DNA of 64,000 nt from Pannonibacter indicus (lineage in GTDB: Bacteria; Pseudomonadota; Alphaproteobacteria; Rhizobiales; Stappiaceae): positions 186,001 through 250,000 of the forward strand of contig NZ_LIPT01000004.1 of assembly GCF_001418225.1 (NCBI RefSeq), in the 5' to 3' direction. This document shows, one piece after another, positions 1-9,423 of this stretch (the stretch's first letter is position 1; each line of letters starts with the position of its first letter). Both the position numbers and the translations under genes were made by a program. A model generated the notes under the pieces. That model was given only the letters and a program-made list of their open reading frames with translations. It was not told where the DNA came from and made no database searches.

Positions 1-2
1 AT

Positions 3-362
3 TGCCTGCGCTATCCGCTGGCGCTGCCGGCAAAAGGCCTGTCGCTGCGCACCCGCATCGATGCGGCGCTGTCGCGTCTGCCGGGCACCATCCGCACCTA
101 TGTGGAAGCCAATTCCCTCAGCTTCATGCGGGCGCTGACAAGGCGAGGGACGGTGGTCAGCTTCCAGACCAAGATCGGGCTTGAGGCAGATCTCGCCGGC
201 GGGCTGCTGGTGTTCAGGCCCTTGAGCGATGCGCCGCTTCAGGCGGACAGGCTGGCGGTGGTCACATCCTCGCTCAGGGCATTGGGGCTGGCGCCGGGCA
301 TGTTCTACGATCATGCCATGCTCGTCATCAAAGAACACTTGCCGTTGATTGATGCCATTTAG
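3..362 (+). CDS. LysR-family transcriptional regulator, C-terminal part (truncated by window edge)
   Basis: The reading frame is open from the first bases to a TAG at 360-362, so only about 119 C-terminal residues are seen. The segment VEANSLSFMRALTRRG, followed by FQTKIGLEADLAGGLLVFRPL, is typical of the second half of a LysR-type substrate-binding domain. The helix-turn-helix lies outside the window. It runs in the same direction as the purine genes that start 148 bases downstream, so it could regulate them, but nothing in the sequence proves this. The family call is fairly safe; the ligand is unknown. Confidence 0.75.
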   Translation, partial: CLRYPLALPAKGLSLRTRIDAALSRLPGTIRTYVEANSLSFMRALTRRGTVVSFQTKIGLEADLAGGLLVFRPLSDAPLQADRLAVVTSSLRALGLAPGMFYDHAMLVIKEHLPLIDAI

Positions 363-510
363 GCATCGCTCCGCCCCCTAATCGGTTCTATTGTTTCCCC
401 GGAAAGTAAGGCAACCTCAGGGTTGAGAAATTGCGGCTGGCGCGGGACGCCAGTCTGCCCGGGCTTGCGGACGCGCGGCAGCCCCGGGACCGGACGAGAG
501 GGAGAGCAGA

Positions 511-861
511 ATGGGCCGTCTGACCACGCATGTCCTTGATACCGCCTTGGGCAGGCCTGCGGCAGGGATTGTGATCGAGCTTTGGGCGGTGGAGCCAAAG
601 CCTTCGCGCCTGCGCCGGGTGGAAACCAATGCCGATGGCCGGGTTGATGGGGCGATCCTGGAAGGATCGGAGTTCGGCCCCGGCATCTATGAGCTGCGGT
701 TCTTTGCCGGAGATTACCTCAAGGCCAGTGGCGCTCCGGTCACAGAGCCTGCCTTCCTCGACATGATCCCGATCCGTTTCGGCATTTCCAATGCGCGCGA
801 GCATTATCACGTGCCGCTGCTGCTCTCGCCCTACGGCTATTCGACCTACAGGGGGAGCTGA
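511..861 (+). CDS. uraH: 5-hydroxyisourate hydrolase (transthyretin-like)
   Basis: This 116-residue protein hydrolyses 5-hydroxyisourate to OHCU, the second step from urate to allantoin, in the cytoplasm. It has the family signature at both ends: [12 protein letters not shown] at residues 6-17, which carries the first active-site His, and [19 protein letters not shown] at the C-terminus, with the second His and the hallmark YRGS tail. Length matches the family. A GGAGAG ribosome-binding site precedes the ATG. The stop is 3 bases before xdhA, so uraH is probably the first gene of the purine operon. I am confident in the assignment. Confidence 0.95.
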   Translation: MGRLTTHVLDTALGRPAAGIVIELWAVEPKPSRLRRVETNADGRVDGAILEGSEFGPGIYELRFFAGDYLKASGAPVTEPAFLDMIPIRFGISNAREHYHVPLLLSPYGYSTYRGS

Positions 862-864
862 GCC

Positions 865-2349
865 ATGCGGGACACGATCCGTTTTCTGCGTGCCGGAAAG
901 GTTGTCGAGCTGGCGGATACCGGACCGATGGATACGGTGCTCGACTATCTGCGCCTCACCGAAAGGGCGACCGGCACCAAGGAAGGCTGCGGTGAGGGAG
1001 ACTGCGGCGCCTGCACGGTGGCGCTTGGCCGGGTGATTGGCGGCAAGCTGACCTATCAGCCTGTCAATGCCTGCATCCAGCTTCTGGGCATGATCGATGG
1101 CGCGGAGCTGGTGACGGTTGAGGACCTCGCTGCCGATGGCCGCCTGCACCCGGTTCAGGTGGCCATGCGCGACCTGCACGGCTCACAATGCGGCTTCTGC
1201 ACACCTGGCTTCATCATGAGCCTCTTCACGCTCTATCACGCGGAAGGCATGGCAAAGAGCCGCAAGGCGGTGACCGAATGGCTGGCGGGGAACCTGTGCC
1301 GCTGCACCGGCTACCGGCCGATCATCGACGCGGCGCTGGCAAGCTGCTTTGAGGCTGCGGACGATGCCTTCTCCTGGCGTGCAGCCGAAACCCGTGAGGC
1401 CCTGCGGCGGCTGGCTGATTCCCGTGATGTCTTCATCGGTTCTACCGATAGCTTCTTTGCCGCTCCGGCGACGGTTGAGGGCCTCGCCGCACTCTACAGC
1501 CAGTTTCCCGATGCCACGCTTGTGGCCGGCGCCACGGATGTGGGCCTGTGGATCACCAAGAGCCTGAAGACGCTGCCACGCATTATCTGGCTGGGCCATG
1601 TGGCCGGCATGGACCGGGTGGAGGTGACGGGAGAGGGCATCATCCTCGGCGCTGCCGCCACCTATGCGGCGGCGGAACCGGCGCTGCGCGCTCTGGCTCC
1701 GGATCTTGGCGTGCTGCTGAGGCGCATCGGCTCCAAGCAGGTCCGTGCGTCCGGCACCATCGGCGGCAACATTGCCAATGGCTCGCCCATCGGCGACATG
1801 CCGCCAGCTCTCATTGCCCTTGGCGCCAGCATCGAGCTGCAGCAGGGCGACAATCTGCGCGATCTGCCGCTCGAAAGCTTCTTCATCGACTATGGCAAGC
1901 AGGACCGGCTGCCGGGCGAATTCGTGGCAGGCATCTTCGTGCCACGTCCGGCCGCCAACCAGCATTTCCGCTGCTACAAGGTGTCCAAGCGCTTCGATCA
2001 GGACATTTCCGCCGTCATGGCCGCCTTCAATCTGACGGTCTCGGAGGGCGATATCACCGCTGCGCGTATCGCCTTCGGCGGCATGGCGGCAACCCCGCGC
2101 CGGGCGCTTCTCGCAGAGGCGGCGCTGACGGGGGCGCGCATCGATGATCCCGTCACCTGGGGCGCGGCCATCCGTGCGCTGCAGGAGGATTTCAAGCCGA
2201 TCAGCGACATGCGCGCGAGTGCGGAGTACCGCATGGAAGTCGCCCGCTCGCTGCTGGCCAAGGCCTTGATGGAGATTGCCGGGCCTGCCGAGCCCGTGCG
2301 CCTGCCCGTGCTTCAGCCGGAAGGAGGCGACCATGAACGCGCCGCATGA
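865..2349 (+). CDS. xdhA: Xanthine dehydrogenase small subunit (2Fe-2S and FAD domains)
   Basis: This 494-residue subunit passes electrons from the molybdenum centre to NAD through two 2Fe-2S clusters and FAD. The plant-ferredoxin cluster ligands are C42, C47, C50 and C70. The second cluster lies in SQCGFCTPG and GNLCRCTGY (C109, C112, C145, C147). The FAD-binding half starts near residue 195, with VAGATDVGLW and GGNIANGSPIGDMPPA, and ends in a CO-dehydrogenase flavoprotein C-terminal domain. The split xdhA/xdhB arrangement is the usual bacterial one. The last 17 bases overlap xdhB, suggesting translational coupling. Confidence 0.96.
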   Translation: MRDTIRFLRAGKVVELADTGPMDTVLDYLRLTERATGTKEGCGEGDCGACTVALGRVIGGKLTYQPVNACIQLLGMIDGAELVTVEDLAADGRLHPVQVAMRDLHGSQCGFCTPGFIMSLFTLYHAEGMAKSRKAVTEWLAGNLCRCTGYRPIIDAALASCFEAADDAFSWRAAETREALRRLADSRDVFIGSTDSFFAAPATVEGLAALYSQFPDATLVAGATDVGLWITKSLKTLPRIIWLGHVAGMDRVEVTGEGIILGAAATYAAAEPALRALAPDLGVLLRRIGSKQVRASGTIGGNIANGSPIGDMPPALIALGASIELQQGDNLRDLPLESFFIDYGKQDRLPGEFVAGIFVPRPAANQHFRCYKVSKRFDQDISAVMAAFNLTVSEGDITAARIAFGGMAATPRRALLAEAALTGARIDDPVTWGAAIRALQEDFKPISDMRASAEYRMEVARSLLAKALMEIAGPAEPVRLPVLQPEGGDHERAA

Positions 2350-4678
2350 CACCGCTCTGACGAAAGGCGCTGAGGCGCTGACCCATGTGCACCGCTCTCT
2401 GCCCCATGATAGCGCCGAACGGCATGTAACCGGCACTGCGGTCTATATCGATGACATGCCCGAGCCGCAGGGCACCTTGCATGTAGTTCCGGGCTGGGCG
2501 CGCCATGCGGTGCGCGGGCCGCTGCTGGCGATGGATCTCGACGCCGTGCGTAATGCGCCGGGTGTGGTGGCGGTGCTGACCGCTGCCGATGTGCCGGGCC
2601 TCAACGATTGTTCGGCCTCTTTTGGCGGCGATCCCGTTCTGGCTGACAAGGAAATCCTCTTTTACGGTCAGGTGGCCTTTGCCGTTGTTGCCACCAGCCG
2701 GGATGCTGCGCGCCGCGCAGCGCGGCTTGCGCAGATTGATGTCGGGCCGCAGACGCCGGTCATCTCCGTTGAAGATGCCATTGCCGCCGATGTGACGGTG
2801 CTGCCGGACTACCAGTTCCGCCGCGGTGCGCCGGAAGCGGGGCTGGCGAGCGCCGAGCACAAGCTCTCCGGTGTGTTCCATGTCGGCGGGCAGGAGCATT
2901 TCTACCTCGAAGGCCAGATTGCGCTGGCGATCCCCGGCGAGGAGCGGGCCGTTCAGGTCCATTCCTCCACCCAGCATCCGACCGAGGTTCAGCATGTGGT
3001 GGCCAAGGTTCTGGGCGTACCCGATGCGCTGGTAACAGTCGATGTGCGCCGCATGGGCGGCGGCTTTGGCGGCAAGGAATCGCAGGCGAACCAGTGGGCC
3101 TGTCTTGCCGCGCTCGCCGCCCGCATCACGGGCCGGCCCTGCAAGCTGCGTCTCGACCGGGACGACGACATGATCATGACCGGCAAGCGGCATGACTTCC
3201 GTGTCGACTGGACGGTTGGCCATGATAACACGGGCCGCATCCGCGCTGTGGACATGAGCTTCTTCGCCCGCTGCGGCTATTCGGCGGACCTGTCGCTGGG
3301 CGTGGTGGACCGCACCATGTTCCATGCGGACAGCAGCTATTTCTATCCCGATGCCCAGATCTGCAGCCGCCGCCTGCGCACAGATACCTGTTCCAACACC
3401 GCCTTCCGGGGCTTCGGCGGACCGCAGGGCATGCTGGCGGCAGAGCGGATGATCGATGCCATCGCCATCACGCTGGGGCTCGATCCTTTGGAAGTGCGCA
3501 AGCGCAATTTCTATGACTGGGCCCGCAACCAGACGCCTTATGGCATGGTGGTCGAGGAGTGGCAGACGCTGCATACAATCGTGGAGCAGCTGGAAGTCAC
3601 TTCCGCCTACTGGCAGCGCCGGGAAGAGGTACGCGCTTTCAACGCCCGCAATCATGTGCTGCGCAAGGGGCTGGCTCTGACGCCGGTGAAATTCGGCATT
3701 TCCTTCACGCTGAAGCACCTCAATCAGGCCGGGGCGCTGGTGCATCTTTACACCGACGGCTCGATCCAGCTGAACCATGGCGGCACCGAGATGGGGCAGG
3801 GGCTCTATCAGAAGGTGGCGCAGGTGGTGGCGGAGGAATTCGGCGTCACCCTCGACAAGGTGATCATCACCGCCACCTCCACCGGCAAGGTGCCGAACAC
3901 CGGCCCGACGGCAGCCTCCTCCGGCACCGATCTCAACGCAATGGCGGCACGTAATGCGGCACGCGCCATCAAGGACAGGCTCATCGCCTTTGCGGCCGGG
4001 CACTTCCATTGTTCGCCGGAATCCGTTGTCTTTGCGGACAATCAGGTGCGTGCCGGAAGCGATGTGGTGAGCCTGGCGGAACTGGCGAAACTTGCTCACA
4101 TGGGCCGCATCCACATGTCGGATTCGGGCTTCTATGCCAGCCCCAAGATCACCTGGGACCGGGACAGCGCCAGCGGCCGTCCGTTCCTTTATTTCGCCTA
4201 TGGTGCTGCGGCATCCGAAGTCACCATCGACACCATGACCGGCGAGATGACCGTGGACCGGGTGGATATTCTCCATGACGTGGGCCGCTCGCTCAACCCG
4301 GCCATCGACATCGGCCAGATCGAGGGCGGCTTCATTCAGGGCATGGGCTGGCTGACGACGGAGGAACTGGTGTGGGATGAGCAGGGGCGCCTGCGCACTC
4401 ATGCACCCTCCACCTACAAGATCCCGGCCATATCGGACACACCGGCCGAGTTCAACGTGGCGCTCTATGCTTCCGCCGGCAATCCGGAGGAGACGATCTA
4501 CCGCTCCAAGGCGGTGGGTGAGCCGCCGTTGATGCTGGCCAATTCCGTCTTCTGCGCCATCACCGATGCGCTCGCCTCGCTGCGGCCCGGCATCGTGCCG
4601 CAGCTGGATGCACCCGCCACGCCCGAGGCGATCCTGAAGGCGGTGCAGGCCATGCGGCAGGCAGGAGGGGCGCGATGA
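2333..4678 (+). CDS. xdhB: Xanthine dehydrogenase large subunit (molybdopterin-binding)
   Basis: This 781-residue catalytic subunit hydroxylates hypoxanthine and xanthine to urate at a molybdenum cofactor. Visible motifs are RMGGGFGGKESQ near residue 236, FRGFGGPQGML near residue 358, and GEPPLMLANSVF near the C-terminus, which contains the catalytic Glu. The chosen ATG lies after the strong AAGGAGG ribosome-binding site at 2321-2327. An in-frame extension to 2276 would read the end of xdhA and has no such site. The stop overlaps the xdhC start as ATGA. Length and motif order are typical of the family. Confidence 0.96.
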   Translation: MNAPHDTALTKGAEALTHVHRSLPHDSAERHVTGTAVYIDDMPEPQGTLHVVPGWARHAVRGPLLAMDLDAVRNAPGVVAVLTAADVPGLNDCSASFGGDPVLADKEILFYGQVAFAVVATSRDAARRAARLAQIDVGPQTPVISVEDAIAADVTVLPDYQFRRGAPEAGLASAEHKLSGVFHVGGQEHFYLEGQIALAIPGEERAVQVHSSTQHPTEVQHVVAKVLGVPDALVTVDVRRMGGGFGGKESQANQWACLAALAARITGRPCKLRLDRDDDMIMTGKRHDFRVDWTVGHDNTGRIRAVDMSFFARCGYSADLSLGVVDRTMFHADSSYFYPDAQICSRRLRTDTCSNTAFRGFGGPQGMLAAERMIDAIAITLGLDPLEVRKRNFYDWARNQTPYGMVVEEWQTLHTIVEQLEVTSAYWQRREEVRAFNARNHVLRKGLALTPVKFGISFTLKHLNQAGALVHLYTDGSIQLNHGGTEMGQGLYQKVAQVVAEEFGVTLDKVIITATSTGKVPNTGPTAASSGTDLNAMAARNAARAIKDRLIAFAAGHFHCSPESVVFADNQVRAGSDVVSLAELAKLAHMGRIHMSDSGFYASPKITWDRDSASGRPFLYFAYGAAASEVTIDTMTGEMTVDRVDILHDVGRSLNPAIDIGQIEGGFIQGMGWLTTEELVWDEQGRLRTHAPSTYKIPAISDTPAEFNVALYASAGNPEETIYRSKAVGEPPLMLANSVFCAITDALASLRPGIVPQLDAPATPEAILKAVQAMRQAGGAR

Positions 4679-5685
4679 TCCTCTGGCGGCGGATTCTGGA
4701 TGAGCTGCGTGAAGGTGGGGCCTGTTGCCTTGTTACCGTCGCAGCATCGGCCGGATCTGTCCCGCGTGAGGCGGGTGCGCGCATGACCGTGCGTGCGGAC
4801 GGCAGCATTTCCGGAACCATCGGCGGTGGAACGCTGGAGTTCGAGGCGATCCGCTGGGCGCTTGCCGGCATGCGTGAAGGCCGAAGGGGGCTTGCCTTCC
4901 GCCGTGTGTCGCTGGGGCCGGATCTCGGACAGTGCTGTGGCGGACGCGTCGATCTGGCGCTGGAGTATTTCACGGCAGAGGATATCGACCCCGTGCGGGC
5001 GCTGGTGCATGTGCAGGAGGAGCGCGGCGGACAGCTGGCTGTGCAGGCGGGCTTCGTGCAGGAAGGCGTGCCCCTGCAGCGGCAGGTGCTGGGGGATCTG
5101 CCCGCCGGACCGGATTTCCTGCTGAAGGACGGCGTCATTACAGAGCGCTTCGGTCTGGAGCTTCAGCCCGTGTGGCTGTTCGGGGCCGGGCATGTGGGCC
5201 GGGCCGTTGTGCTGGCACTGGCGCCGCTTCCCTTTGAAGTCACCTGGATAGACAGCCGCCCGGACTTTTTTCCACCGGCGATGCCGGGAAACCTGCGCTA
5301 CGTCAGCGTCAGCCGGCCGGCGGACTTGCTCAAGGAAGCGCCGGACCGTGCCTTCATTCTCGTCATGACTCATTCCCATGCGCTGGATGAGGATATTGTG
5401 GCCGCAGCGCTGGCGGCGGAGCGGTTTGCCTATGTCGGCGTGATCGGCAGCGAGACCAAGCGCGCGCGGTTCACGAGCCGCCTGCGCCGCCGGGGGCTTG
5501 CGGAACGGCAGGTTGGCGGGCTGGTGTGCCCCATCGGGGCGGGTGGGGTGAAGTCGAAATTGCCGGCGGCCATCGCGGCCTCTGTTGCTGTTGAACTCCT
5601 GATTAAAAATGAGGCAGTAAAGCTGGAAGGTCTATACAAACAGCCCCTTGCGCAGGGGCAGAAGCCGGTCAATAACGCGGGGTGA
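4675..5685 (+). CDS. xdhC: XdhC molybdenum cofactor insertion/sulfuration chaperone
   Basis: XdhC binds molybdenum cofactor, promotes its sulfuration and delivers it to the XdhB subunit; it is not part of the mature enzyme. The 336-residue protein has the N-terminal XdhC/CoxI domain (GTIGGGTLEFEAI; DLGQCCGGRVDLALEYF with the conserved Cys pair) and a C-terminal Rossmann-like domain (WLFGAGHVGRAV, YVGVIGSETKRARF). The usual CPIGLPGI-type loop reads CPIGAGGVKSK here, a mild variant. The start overlaps the xdhB stop as ATGA, so expression is coupled to its client enzyme. Confidence 0.94.
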   Translation: MILWRRILDELREGGACCLVTVAASAGSVPREAGARMTVRADGSISGTIGGGTLEFEAIRWALAGMREGRRGLAFRRVSLGPDLGQCCGGRVDLALEYFTAEDIDPVRALVHVQEERGGQLAVQAGFVQEGVPLQRQVLGDLPAGPDFLLKDGVITERFGLELQPVWLFGAGHVGRAVVLALAPLPFEVTWIDSRPDFFPPAMPGNLRYVSVSRPADLLKEAPDRAFILVMTHSHALDEDIVAAALAAERFAYVGVIGSETKRARFTSRLRRRGLAERQVGGLVCPIGAGGVKSKLPAAIAASVAVELLIKNEAVKLEGLYKQPLAQGQKPVNNAG

Positions 5686-5712
5686 ACCCGACGGCAGAAG
5701 GGGCAGTGTGGA

Positions 5713-7320
5713 GTGGGCAGTCTCGATCAGACCGCAGATGGGCAGCAGGCCGCTGGGGGCATGGTGCGGCGGGCGCAAGGCGCGCCGCTGCTGAATGCGC
5801 GCGGCATCAGCAAGCATTTCGGTGCCATCGCGGCCAACAATGCGGTCAATCTCACCATCAACAAGGGTGAAATCCACGCACTCCTCGGCGAAAATGGCGC
5901 GGGCAAGTCCACGCTGGTAAAAATCCTTTATGGCGCACTGCAGCCCGACGCCGGCACGATCGAATGGGACGGGCGCAAGGTGCGCATCAACAGCCCCGCC
6001 GCCGCCCGCCAGCTGGGCATCGGCATGGTGTTCCAGCATTTTTCCCTGTTCGAGGCCCTGAGCGTTGTCGAGAACATCGCGCTGGCGCTGCCGAAGCCCG
6101 GTTCCATGCGCGAGCTGGCGGTGCGGATCGAAAAGGTCTCCCGCGACTATGGCCTGCCGCTGGATCCGCATGCGCTTGTGGCCGATCTGCCTGTCGGCAT
6201 CCGCCAGCGCATCGAAATTGTCCGCTGCCTGCTGCAGGCGCCACGGCTGATCATCATGGATGAGCCGACCTCCGTCCTGACCCCGCAGGAGGCGGACCAA
6301 CTTTTCGTGACGCTGAAGCGGCTGGCGGACGAAGGCTGCGCGGTGCTTTACATCAGCCACCGGCTGGACGAGGTGCGGCGCATCTGCCACCACGCCACCA
6401 TTCTGCGACACGGCCGCTTCGTGCGCGAATGCGATCCGGCGCTGGAAACCCCCGCCTCGATTGCCCGCATGATGGTCGGGGCAGAGGTCTCGCATGTGAC
6501 CAGTTCCGGCGCGCTGACGGGCAGCGGACCGGTGCGCCTTGCCGTGCGCAATCTTGCGACAAGTCCGCTGACGCCTTTTTCCGTGCCGCTGGCGGGGGTC
6601 AATCTGGACGTGCGTGCCGGTGAGGTCGTGGCAATCGCGGGCGTTGCCGGAAACGGGCAGGGCGAGCTGTTCGATGCCATCAGCGGTGAGCGGCGCTGCG
6701 CGCCGGGCATGGTGGAGATCGACGGCACGCCTTGCGGCCATGAAAGCGTCACCCGCCGCCGCCAGCGCGGGGCGGCCTTCGTGCCGGAAGAGCGGCTGGG
6801 GCACGGCGCAGTGCCGGGGATGCGCCTGTCGCACAACATCATCCTCACGCGCCATTCCACCGGCGATGATCTGGTCCGCTCCGGCTTTGCCGCCTATGGC
6901 CGGGCCGGTGAGATGGAAAAGCACATCACGCGGGCCTATGACATCCGCATGTCCCATGACGATCCGGAGGCGCGATCGCTCTCGGGCGGCAATCTGCAGA
7001 AATTCGTCGTTGGCCGCGAGTTGAGCCGCAATCCCGGCATTCTGGTGGTCAATCAGCCGACCTGGGGCGTGGATGCAGGAGCTGCAGCGCTCATCCGCCA
7101 GTGCCTCCTCGATCTCGCCCGCAAGGGATCTGCGGTGCTGGTCATCAGCCAGGATCTTGATGAAATCTACGAGATTGCCGACCGCATCGCGGTCATTTCG
7201 CGCGGGCACCTGTCGCAGGCAGAGCCTGCTTCGTCCATGACGCTGGAGCGGATCGGCCTGTTGATGGCGGGCGGTGCGGAAAAGCCTTCGTCTTCAAGTC
7301 TGTCCGGGGAGGGCGCGTGA
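5713..7320 (+). CDS. ABC transporter ATPase, fused double nucleotide-binding domain (purine/nucleoside BMP-type importer)
   Basis: The 535-residue protein holds two ABC cassettes. The first has a full Walker A (GENGAGKST, about residue 59), the Q-loop region VFQHFSLFE and Walker B LIIMDEPTS. The second has a degenerate P-loop (GVAGNGQGE) and the signature LSGGNLQK, the usual asymmetry of the sugar/nucleoside ATPases (RbsA, NupA type). A GTG at 5713 gives this start; an ATG at 5761 is an alternative that still precedes the first domain. With the two permeases and the BMP-like binding protein that follow, it forms a complete importer, here placed inside the xanthine/urate operon. The substrate as purine or nucleoside is inferred from context. 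Confidence 0.9.
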   Translation: MGSLDQTADGQQAAGGMVRRAQGAPLLNARGISKHFGAIAANNAVNLTINKGEIHALLGENGAGKSTLVKILYGALQPDAGTIEWDGRKVRINSPAAARQLGIGMVFQHFSLFEALSVVENIALALPKPGSMRELAVRIEKVSRDYGLPLDPHALVADLPVGIRQRIEIVRCLLQAPRLIIMDEPTSVLTPQEADQLFVTLKRLADEGCAVLYISHRLDEVRRICHHATILRHGRFVRECDPALETPASIARMMVGAEVSHVTSSGALTGSGPVRLAVRNLATSPLTPFSVPLAGVNLDVRAGEVVAIAGVAGNGQGELFDAISGERRCAPGMVEIDGTPCGHESVTRRRQRGAAFVPEERLGHGAVPGMRLSHNIILTRHSTGDDLVRSGFAAYGRAGEMEKHITRAYDIRMSHDDPEARSLSGGNLQKFVVGRELSRNPGILVVNQPTWGVDAGAAALIRQCLLDLARKGSAVLVISQDLDEIYEIADRIAVISRGHLSQAEPASSMTLERIGLLMAGGAEKPSSSSLSGEGA

Positions 7321-8414
7321 TGCGTATCGAACTCGTCAAGCGCGCCGAACACAGCGGGTTGATGACCGCCGTTTCCCCGCTGATCGCGGTCATGCTGACC
7401 ATGATCTGCGCTGCCGTCCTGTTTGCCATGTCCGGTGCGGACCCGCTGGAGGCGCTGTTCCGCTTCTTCATCGAGCCGCTGACGGAAGCCTGGTCCCTGC
7501 AGGAAGTGCTGGTGAAGGCGACGCCGCTGGTTCTGATCGCCTGCGGTCTCAGCGTCTGCTACCTCTCCAACAACTGGAACATCGGCGCGGAAGGCCAGTT
7601 TGTGGCTGGTGCGCTGGCCGGTTCCATCCTGCCTGTCATTTTCCCGCATCTGCAGGGCTTTTACACTCTGCCCTTGATGCTCCTCTGCGGGGCGCTTGGC
7701 GGGGCGGCCTATGCCATGATTCCGGCCGTCCTGAAGACCCGATTCAGCACCAACGAGATCCTCACCAGCCTGATGCTGGTCTATGTGGCCAATCTGCTGC
7801 TGGACTATCTGGTGCGCGGCCCCTGGCGTGATCCGCAGGGGTTCAATTTTCCCGAGACGGCCCTGTTCTCGGCTTCTGCCACGCTGCCGTCCCTTGGCCT
7901 GGGCCGTCTGTCGGTATCCGTGTTCGTGGCCCTCGGCGTTGTGCTTCTCCTGTGGGTGGTGCTGTCGCGCTCGCTGCGCGGTTATCAGATCCGTGTGCTG
8001 GGCGAGAGCCCCCGGGCCGGCGCATTCGCTGGGTTCTCGGCCAAGCGGATGACGGTCTTCGCCTTTGCGCTTTCCGGGGCGCTGGCGGGCCTTGCGGGCA
8101 TCATGGAGGTTTCCGGCTCGCTGAACCAGCTGCTGCCGACCATCTCGCCGGGCTACGGTTTCACCGCCATCATCGTCGCCTTCCTTGGCCGCCTCAATCC
8201 GCTGGCGATTGTCGTTGCCGGTGTTGTTCTGGCCTCCAGCTACATCGGCGGGGAAAGTGTGCAGGCGTCGCTTGGCATCTCCGACAAGGTTGCCAGCGTG
8301 GTGCAGGGCATGCTGCTGTTCTTCGTGCTGGCCTGCGACACCCTGATCTTCTACCGCGTCCGCCTGCACCGGAAGGTGCATTCTGAAAATGCCGGGGAGG
8401 GCGCCCATGTTTGA
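7320..8414 (+). CDS. ABC transporter permease 1, nucleoside/BMP-type
   Basis: This 364-residue, multi-helix inner-membrane protein is of the branched-chain/ribose-type permease family. It has a long hydrophobic N-terminal segment from about residue 17, the loop NNWNIGAEGQFVAGALAG, and GFSAKRMTVFAFALSGALAGLAGIMEVSG, which is characteristic of the NupP/YufP-like subunits that pair with BMP binding proteins. The ATG overlaps the stop of the ATPase gene (TGATG), so the two are coupled. The product forms the pore with the permease encoded immediately downstream, with which it overlaps by 8 bases. Confidence 0.9.
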   Translation: MRIELVKRAEHSGLMTAVSPLIAVMLTMICAAVLFAMSGADPLEALFRFFIEPLTEAWSLQEVLVKATPLVLIACGLSVCYLSNNWNIGAEGQFVAGALAGSILPVIFPHLQGFYTLPLMLLCGALGGAAYAMIPAVLKTRFSTNEILTSLMLVYVANLLLDYLVRGPWRDPQGFNFPETALFSASATLPSLGLGRLSVSVFVALGVVLLLWVVLSRSLRGYQIRVLGESPRAGAFAGFSAKRMTVFAFALSGALAGLAGIMEVSGSLNQLLPTISPGYGFTAIIVAFLGRLNPLAIVVAGVVLASSYIGGESVQASLGISDKVASVVQGMLLFFVLACDTLIFYRVRLHRKVHSENAGEGAHV

Positions 8415-9321
8415 AGCCATTCTTCTCACCGTCATCACCGCCGCAACGCCGCTGCTGCTGGCGGCCATCGGCGAACTGGTCGTCGAGCGTTCCGGCGTTC
8501 TCAATCTGGGCGTGGAAGGCATGATGGTGATGGGAGCGGTGACCGGCTTTGCCGCCGCCAACCTCACCGGCTCCGGCACGATCGGTATTTTCGCGGCGAT
8601 TGCGGCCGGCATGGCCATGTCGGCCCTGTTCGGCGCGCTGGTGCTGGGCCTTGTCACCAATCAGGTGGCCACCGGACTGGCGCTCACGCTCTTTGGCCTC
8701 GGACTGTCCGGCCTTGCCGGCGAGCGCTTCATCGGCGTTCCGGGCCTCAAGCTGCCGAAGCTCGACATTCCGGTTCTGAGCGACCTGCCGTTCCTGGGGC
8801 CCGTGCTGTTCCGGCAGGATGCCATCGTCTATCTCGCCTTCGCCCTGGTAGCCGGTGTCTCTTACATGCTGACCCGCACACGCATGGGGCTGATCCTGCG
8901 CGCTGTGGGTGACAACCATGCCTCGGCCCATGCGCTTGGCTATTCGGTGCTGAAGGTGCGCTTTCTGGCGGTGCTGTTCGGCGGCGGCTGCGCCGGTCTT
9001 GCGGGCGCCTACATGTCGCTCGCCTATACGCCGCAGTGGGTGGAGAACATGACGGCAGGGCGCGGCTGGATCGCGCTGGCGCTGGTGGTCTTCGCCTCCT
9101 GGCTGCCCTGGCGCGTCGTGGCCGGTGCCTATCTCTTCGGCATGGTCACGGTGCTGACCTTCCATGCACAGGCGAAGGGCATGGGCATTCCCTCGCAGCT
9201 TCTGTCGAGCCTGCCCTATCTCGCCACCATCATCGTTCTGGTGCTGATTTCCGCCAACCGGCGCCTGACGCTCGTGAATACGCCGGCCTGCCTCGGCAAG
9301 CCGTTCGTGCCGGATCGCTGA
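8407..9321 (+). CDS. ABC transporter permease 2, nucleoside/BMP-type
   Basis: This 304-residue hydrophobic protein is the second permease of the importer (NupQ/YufQ-like). LVVERSGVLNLGVEGMMVMGAVTGF near the N-terminus and RTRMGLILRAVGDNHASAHALGYSV in the middle are strongly conserved in this subfamily. The ATG at 8407 lies after GGAGGG and overlaps the end of the previous permease gene. The operon context with xanthine dehydrogenase supports a purine substrate, but the sequence alone cannot distinguish free bases from nucleosides. Confidence 0.91.
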   Translation: MFEAILLTVITAATPLLLAAIGELVVERSGVLNLGVEGMMVMGAVTGFAAANLTGSGTIGIFAAIAAGMAMSALFGALVLGLVTNQVATGLALTLFGLGLSGLAGERFIGVPGLKLPKLDIPVLSDLPFLGPVLFRQDAIVYLAFALVAGVSYMLTRTRMGLILRAVGDNHASAHALGYSVLKVRFLAVLFGGGCAGLAGAYMSLAYTPQWVENMTAGRGWIALALVVFASWLPWRVVAGAYLFGMVTVLTFHAQAKGMGIPSQLLSSLPYLATIIVLVLISANRRLTLVNTPACLGKPFVPDR

Positions 9322-9423
9322 CGTCCGGTCCGAGCCGGGACCTCAATGGGGTCCGGTCCCGGCCACCATCTTTGGACCCGCTGCATACCCGGTCCCAACG
9401 AGAACCGAAGGGGAAGTGTGAAC

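Noticed and set aside
2201-4402. A 733-codon open frame antisense to xdhB, and similar very long antisense frames at 33156-35642 and 52424-54511
   Set aside because: They lie fully opposite well-supported genes and have the Arg/His/Gln/Gly-rich composition typical of antisense frames in GC-rich DNA. No family motif is visible.
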